64,000 bases of DNA. It comes from Limnoperna fortunei (taxonomy: Eukaryota; Mollusca; Bivalvia; Mytilida; Modiolidae). The translations under genes were made by a program, and so were the position numbers. Every line of letters begins with the position of its first letter. Positions within the stretch are counted from its first letter, which is position 1. Of this stretch, positions 57,949 through 64,000 are shown in pieces. The notes below the pieces were generated by a model. That model was not told the DNA's origin. It searched no databases and saw only the letters and a list, made by a program, of their open reading frames with translations. Location of the stretch: positions 66,705,898 through 66,769,897 of the forward strand of contig OX104123.1 in NCBI GenBank assembly GCA_944474755.1. Reading direction: 5' to 3'.

Positions 57949-59846
57949 ATTATTGATGCCTATATGCTCTCCATGTTAAAGAATGAAAAGGTAAGGAAAT
58001 ACATAACTTAAGTTATTATGATAACACGAATTGTATTTAAAGAGGTGACAATAAATACAGCATATTTCAAGATGTAATCAAATATTTGCATCATTTGAAC
58101 CAAAACAAATTTAAAATCCTAACCCTTTGGAAGAAGCCCTCACAAGAACCAATAATACTTATCATTCACAAAACAATGAAAATAAGTCTGAGCATTGAAA
58201 ATGGTACTGAATTGAAGCAATCTGAAAGTTAAAAACACAATTTATAAAATTCTAATATGTTGATTATATAAATATCATTAATTTTCCTTTAACAGCCCTA
58301 CTCATAATAATTTATCTTTAAAACAATAAACTTTATTATTTTAAGTCTGAGTTTGAGTATATCCCGTGTGCAGTGATTCATTTGTTCAGCAGAAAACAAT
58401 AGCAACTATTAAATGATGAAAGGTAATAATGTCTTTCTATATTTTATCTTTGTGTTATATGTGGTACTGTTGGTAAGATATTTGTAGAAAATATAAAATT
58501 TTATAGCACTATCATACAGTTAAAAATAATCACCTTACCATTTTACCAAGTTTTAATAACTAGGCTGAATTTCATCTAAAACAGTCCAGACTATTTTTTT
58601 TTAGTTTGAAATATCATCACCAAATGCCATTGGTGTCTACAACCGTGGACGGAGACATTGGTTGGTGATTGTAAGTATTATAATAAATGGTTAATTGTCT
58701 AATGAGTAATTGTTTGGTTAAAAATTAGAAATTGTAACAAAGTATCAACTGTCTGTTATATTTCTAAAGTTCTGCTTATAACATTAAATGTGCAAGTTCA
58801 GATGTCTAAAATGACATTCATTCGGGAAAGAATTTTTTTATTTGTATTAAAAATGCCCTGATATCATTCATATCTTAGTGTATTTTTCATTTTAGGTAAT
58901 CAATTTTTCCACTAAAAGCTTAGTAGTTATGGATCCATTAGGTGAACTCCATGATCACCTACAATTCATACTGAGTAGCTGGCTGTAAATTGATTTTTGA
59001 TGTATCTCCAGACTACGTTGTTGTTTCATTTAGGATTCATTTCAAAAAAATTACTATATTTATCAGCAGTCATACCTCTTTTTATTACTATGATTAAATT
59101 TGGTATCTCAAATTTTGCTAATTTTTAAATATTTTTAAGATTACTGTAACTTTATAACCTTCTTAACATAGTTTTAAAATTATTTATCCCTTTTATATAA
59201 CACAAATTGCATATATTTTTATTTACTTTTTTGTTACTTTAAATGTTTAATGGTTACACTACCATTATACATGTAAGTGAAAATTTGTTAAAACTAACAG
59301 TAATTTATGAAATGAATTTTGTTTGGTTTTAAGTTTTTGTTGATTTATTATTTCTACCTTAATTTTGAAATGGGAGATCAAAAAGTTGCGTGGTGGCGAA
59401 AAATTATCAATAATACAATAATACAGATCAAGTATGCCACAAGGTATTAAAAGAAAAAAAATCATAAAACACTGAACTTGTTAACACATTTACACATACA
59501 TCAAGATGATGGGTATAAACATGTCTTAAATAAATTTAATAAATATAAGTCATCATTAAATATTTGTTGGGTTGAGGCTATTAAATTCAATACAATTATG
59601 TCATTGTTAATTTTTGTTTGGTTTATGCTGAAAGTCCCATTTATTATTATGGTGAAGTCTTTTGAAGGGGTGAGGGGTTTAATATTTGTATTTCATGTAA
59701 TTAACTGCTACAGTTTTTAAGATCCCTTCACATGTAAGATGTAATTACATTTTGGAACTTTATCTATTTTCAGCAATGTTGGCTCAAGACTACTGCCTAT
59801 TGTTTGTAATCAATTCCCAAGTGTTCAACCAAATCATGGAAACGAT
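57949..59846 (+). CDS. C48/Ulp1-like cysteine protease, partial exon chain
   Basis: Exons 57949-57990, 58605-58670 and 58896-58984 have good borders and matching phases: IIDAYMLSMLKNEK, then NAIGVYNRGRRHWLVI, then VINFSTKSLVVMDPLGEL and ILSSW. The HWLVIVINF...VMDPLG pattern is the His/Asp part of C48 peptidases, which cleave SUMO-type conjugates. A fourth exon at 59774-59846 joins in phase but lacks a clear QxxCG catalytic cysteine. Upstream exons and the true start are unknown. It may be a host gene or come from a transposon. Confidence 0.5.
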
Positions 59847-62800
59847 GGTAAAAGTCAGGAGTATTTTGTGGAGGTTTCTTGCCTTAAAACTGCCTACTGC
59901 GTATGGTCAAGCTTATGCTCCTTTTGTGGACCAAAAAAGAGATATATTTGAAATCAAGACTATATTTACTCAATATATTCAGTGTTTTGAAATGCAGGTT
60001 TTTCATTTTGATAGTGTAATTTACTATTATAAATTTTGACCTAAATTAGAATGGAAGTGTAACAAAGATGTAGTTGTTTTTTTAATTCCATCAGACCTTT
60101 TTGGTTGTGGTTTATGTTAAAAAAATCTTGCTGTTTGTTTCAATACTAGCTACAATAATGTAGATCCTTTTCGTTGGACAGAGGTACAAAGAGGTCCCAT
60201 TACTTGTAACGGATCAGCCGGGAGTGATTCACCCGGGGGTTTTAAACATATCCGAATACCATTGTACGCCATGAAAGTAGACTTGCGTTTGTAAACAATA
60301 TTAGATCCCTTTACAAACAAAAATGTAAAATTCCCGTAGCTAAAGTTTAGGCTTTGTGACAGGTAAAAAATGAGGCATAGTGTTAAATATGGACATGTTT
60401 TTATTAAAAAATGTTTTGTACTTTATTTTTATAATATACGTGTTCCACGGGTGTGTGACATTTTTTATTTACATAGAGATTGCACCGTATTGAAGTTGTG
60501 TAATCACTGTAACAGTTATGGAAATTGATTACATGATTGTACTTTCACATTTCTGGTACTACTCTTGTGGGCTATAAAGGAAATAAAACTAGGCAATTCA
60601 AATTTCAATTAGCCTTGCAATTGAGGGCAGCTTTATGAAAGCAAACCCAGTTTAAGCAAGCATTAAGGGTAAACCTCACCAAGTTGCATTTTTCTCTGAA
60701 AATTTAAGTACTTTGTACTTTTATATGATGACCAGTAAAATGTACAGATCAAGGAAATTTCCTGGGTCTGGGTTTACATACAACTTAAAGGTTTTTAGAG
60801 ACAGCAGTTGTATTATAATAAGATAATAAGAAGAGAGTTCATTTCAACAGAAAACATCTTTATAAAAGCATTTCCTGAAAAAAGTATGTGTTGCTGGAGT
60901 TGTGGTGCATGTACAAGTCAAAAAGGGGGGGGGATAATCATGTCATTGTAAGTTTATTTTTATTTGAACTTGCTGATGTATACAGTTAAACCTTAGTAAG
61001 TTAATATTCATTGGATATTAACAAATTATACCAAGTTGCAGTAATATGAAGAAGTTTTGGGTGTCATCTTAATTGTGTCTGAAATTGAAAAAAAAAATAA
61101 AACAAAGCTTGTAAGAAAAATTAAATTGGATGGTTCTGTGTAAAGTATATTTTTAAGTTAATCATAAATACATAATGGTTCCCATTACATATCTTAAACT
61201 ATTGTATGGTGCTGTGGGAAACTGTTGAAATGCCTTTTCATAGTGTTTCAATCTGTGTGTATTGGATGTTTCTGTAATTTTTTTTTTTTGTAAATGCCGA
61301 AACGTTTATACTCCCAATAATTGCAGCATCATATTTGACATGCAAGTATAGTTCTATGTATGAATATAGATATGGAAACACTATATTCACCACATGACCT
61401 TGTTGCTCTTGGTTCTTTAAGCATATAAAGGATATGAAGCATTGCTGTAAACTTTTTTGGTTACTAGTCCTTTAGACTAGTGACTTGCTGTTTTAGTTGG
61501 AACTTAATTTTACTAGCTCGAAATAAAAAAAAAATTATTATGAACCATGGAAGCTTGATTATTTTTCTTCCGAGTCACGTTTGGCAAACAGATATTAAGT
61601 GACACAGATAGCAACGCTAAGGAACTAGACTGTTCAATATCTCAGAAACGCTGGGTAGGACTAGTTTCCAAAAGATACTAGTGTTGATGAACGGTTAATA
61701 ATCAAAAATTGGGATTTATGGGAGAACACCTGTATAGGCTATGCATGTTTTGTAATCCCTTTTATTACTGTATTTTTTATGTGTTTTCAATAAAATGTCT
61801 TGAATTGAAATTGCTTTTTTACCTAGCAGATTAAAAACAAATAAAATTGTTTCTTACAAAGATCGACAGACTAACAAGTTGGGAGAAATGAGGCTCTGTT
61901 AACAAAACCAGTGAGATGTGAAATGATACTTTGCAGTTGTAATATGTATTCTTCGATTATTTAAACTAAGTTTGTAAATTGTAATTTTCAGAATAATTTC
62001 TTTTCCATTTTTAAAAATCTATAATCAGTTTTTATACCCTCTGTATATTTGAGTGTCTTTCTGTCTGTCCTTACCTTGGTCGTTTCCAGATGATAATTTG
62101 AAAACGTATCAACATATTATATTTAAACTTTGCACATCTATTAAATACATTAAAGTAAAGGTCATGTTCGATTTTCCAATTTGTAGTTTTTGACTTTGAC
62201 CAATTGTAGGTTTTTTGGTCAACAAATAATGGTTTTCAGATGACGATAACTTGAAAATATGTCAATAGGTTTTGTTTAAACTTTACAAAGCTGCTAAGTG
62301 CTATAAATGAAGATCAGGCTGAATTTTCAGCCCAATACCATTTGTAGTTTTCTAGTTGAGAACTATTTGTGAAATTTGAAATAATTCTAATAGGTGCATC
62401 GGTCACGATAAAAATGTCTTCGGAAATGGACTGTCATGCTCCTATAGGCCGATTTGTAAATCAGAAAAATGTATTCATTAATTTTGAAAACACTGCAACG
62501 TGGTGGATATCATTTAGTGTCCTATTAGATGCCATATTTTTCCTTTTTGTTACTATATATTAATTCATGATACCCAATAAGGTTATACAATACATATCTT
62601 TTTCCCTTTCAAAAAGTACATAACCAGATACAGAAACTATCTATCAAGGACTACAAAATATAGATCAATAAAAATGGACCAAGAAAAAAATATAGTATGA
62701 GCATAAACATTGCAGTATACTGTATCCATCATATTGTTCCCAATATTAAGTCATAATTATGCAATGTTTATCTTAACTTATATGTTCAAAGAATATAAAT

Positions 62801-63886
62801 AGCATTGCATTGAATCCAGATATAATTCTTGTTCAGCACACATCCACCTGCAAACATTTGTTAAAACGAGGTCCTTTATCGGACACAGATCTTCAGAAAT
62901 GATGACCAGCTTATAACTTTCAAGTTTTATGCTATAACTTCATTTAAAACAAAAAAGCTGCATAGCCCAGTAATATTATTATAAGATTCTAACAATTCAG
63001 TTTAATATTTTAGGGAGATGAAAGAAAGAAAAAGTAAAAGAAGTAAGATGTAAGATAGAATGATGGAGGTAAGTAAAAAACTTTATACGTGGTTATGAAT
63101 AACAGTTGAAACATTTTTCTGGCAACATTATTTACAAATGTTTCAAATTTATACATTGAAACAAGGGTATGTTCACACTAGTCTTAAAGATTATATAGTT
63201 TGTTAGATTATTTGATTTAAGCCAAGTTACACAACTGTATCAAAGTTATAAAATGCATATGAAATTTGTTGTCAGTTATGATTATTTCTCGTTAACCATT
63301 TGCATCAGTAATCTCTAAAATCAACATTTGAAAAACTGTTTTCATATTTTACCTTTTTAAGTTTTAAACAAGTATGTTATTCTTTTAATGGTATTAAAAG
63401 TTGTGATTAATATAGCAAACTTTTTCTTTATAAAAAAACTAAACCAAACTGTAGAAGAAAAATTTATTTAACAGAATTATTTTTTTTATTTAAGAAACAT
63501 ATTTACTCAACTTTATATAAGCGATCATTATCTGGAAATAGAAAATGAAGATATTTAAGATTCCTCGTAATGAAAAATTATGCAATACTTATAATATCTT
63601 GGAAGACGAATATCACTTCATTTTAAAAAGTGATAAATATAAACAATCAGATATACGTTATTTAATTCTTTAAAAATAGAAGATCCCGTGACTGATGCTA
63701 AATCCGACGAAGAAAAAATGGTATATTTGCTTATCCCAACAAATCATAATAATGTAAGAATGAATATTTGGGTTCTTTTTTAAACAGTCCTTACAACTGA
63801 GGGTAGAGGTTTCCTAACTCATATGTTTATTTTCATATATACATTTGTATATTCATTTTTCTACCGCTACTAGTGGGTTATATAGT
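59847..63886. other. AT-rich, no firm features
   Basis: No long frames. An AATAAA at 61789-61794 could end a transcript. At 62030-62360 a tract starting TTTTATACCCTCTGTATATT with two GATGA(C)GATAA(C)TTGAAAA units resembles a degenerate F2-type repeat. Confidence 0.4.
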
Positions 63887-63960
63887 TGATTGATTGCATG
63901 TCTGCTTTACGTCCAGCGAGCAGTATTTCAGCTATATTCAGGACGGGAGCAAGTTAACAA
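63887..63960 (-). mobile_element. SINE-B, 3' fragment
   Basis: Tail and first ~50 bases of the family (TTTACGTCCAGCGAGCAGTA and the following ATTTCAGC), stopping after AAGTTAACA. Confidence 0.75.
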
Positions 63961-64000
63961 GAAATCTTTGTATTTTTGTAACTGCGTCATGTATATCATG

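Overview
The window is eukaryotic genomic DNA: AT-rich, GT-AG introns, no operons, and packed with nested transposable elements. Several repeat types are ones I associate with bivalve molluscs: SINEs whose 3' tail reads GAATATAGCTGAAAT followed by CGTTAAAC or CGTAAA and an (AATC)n end, a tRNA-headed SINE ending in GCTGAAAGTGGCRTTAAAC, and dispersed elements ending in CAGGTGAGCTAAAAA. A bivalve, perhaps a mytilid relative, is my best guess. That is inference from repeat style, not a proven identity.

The main result is a probable giant transposon at 8196-41561 (about 33.4 kb). Its ends are a 70-bp perfect terminal inverted repeat (8196-8265 and 41492-41561), each followed inward by 400-480 bp of palindromic AT-rich subterminal repeats built from GAAGATATCTTC, TACCTAGGTA and CAATTG. 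A gene begins just inside each array and points inward. On the left is a four-exon DDE integrase (8632-16151, +). On the right is an HECT-type ubiquitin ligase gene (41060 down to 19559, -) of at least 14 exons, with a UBX-like domain, a long GGSSNQA repeat exon and a full HECT domain including the catalytic cysteine. The genes converge, and an inverted repeat sits just past each stop codon. The integrase has one frameshift and the ligase two, so this copy looks dead. Many smaller elements have inserted into its introns.

Left of the element (1-8195): the 3' end of a BEL/Pao retrotransposon pol gene split by a 513-bp SINE; a 28-bp tandem array; a Mutator-like long-TIR element; an LTR-style core promoter; two further SINEs; a possible short LTR pair; a foldback element; a tRNA-derived SINE; and a head-truncated SINE abutting the giant element.

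Right of it (41562-64000): two complete SINE-B copies, a lone OB-fold-like exon, a foldback element, a triplicated exon-like unit, a nearly full-length RNase H-bearing LINE (about 49140-54020, with stops, frameshifts and an internal deletion), more tRNA-derived SINEs, a second internal LINE fragment, and four exon-like segments reading like a C48/Ulp1 cysteine protease. From about 59850 to 63886 I see little.

All exon calls rest on splice signals, phase continuity and remembered family patterns. No alignment or transcript data were available.
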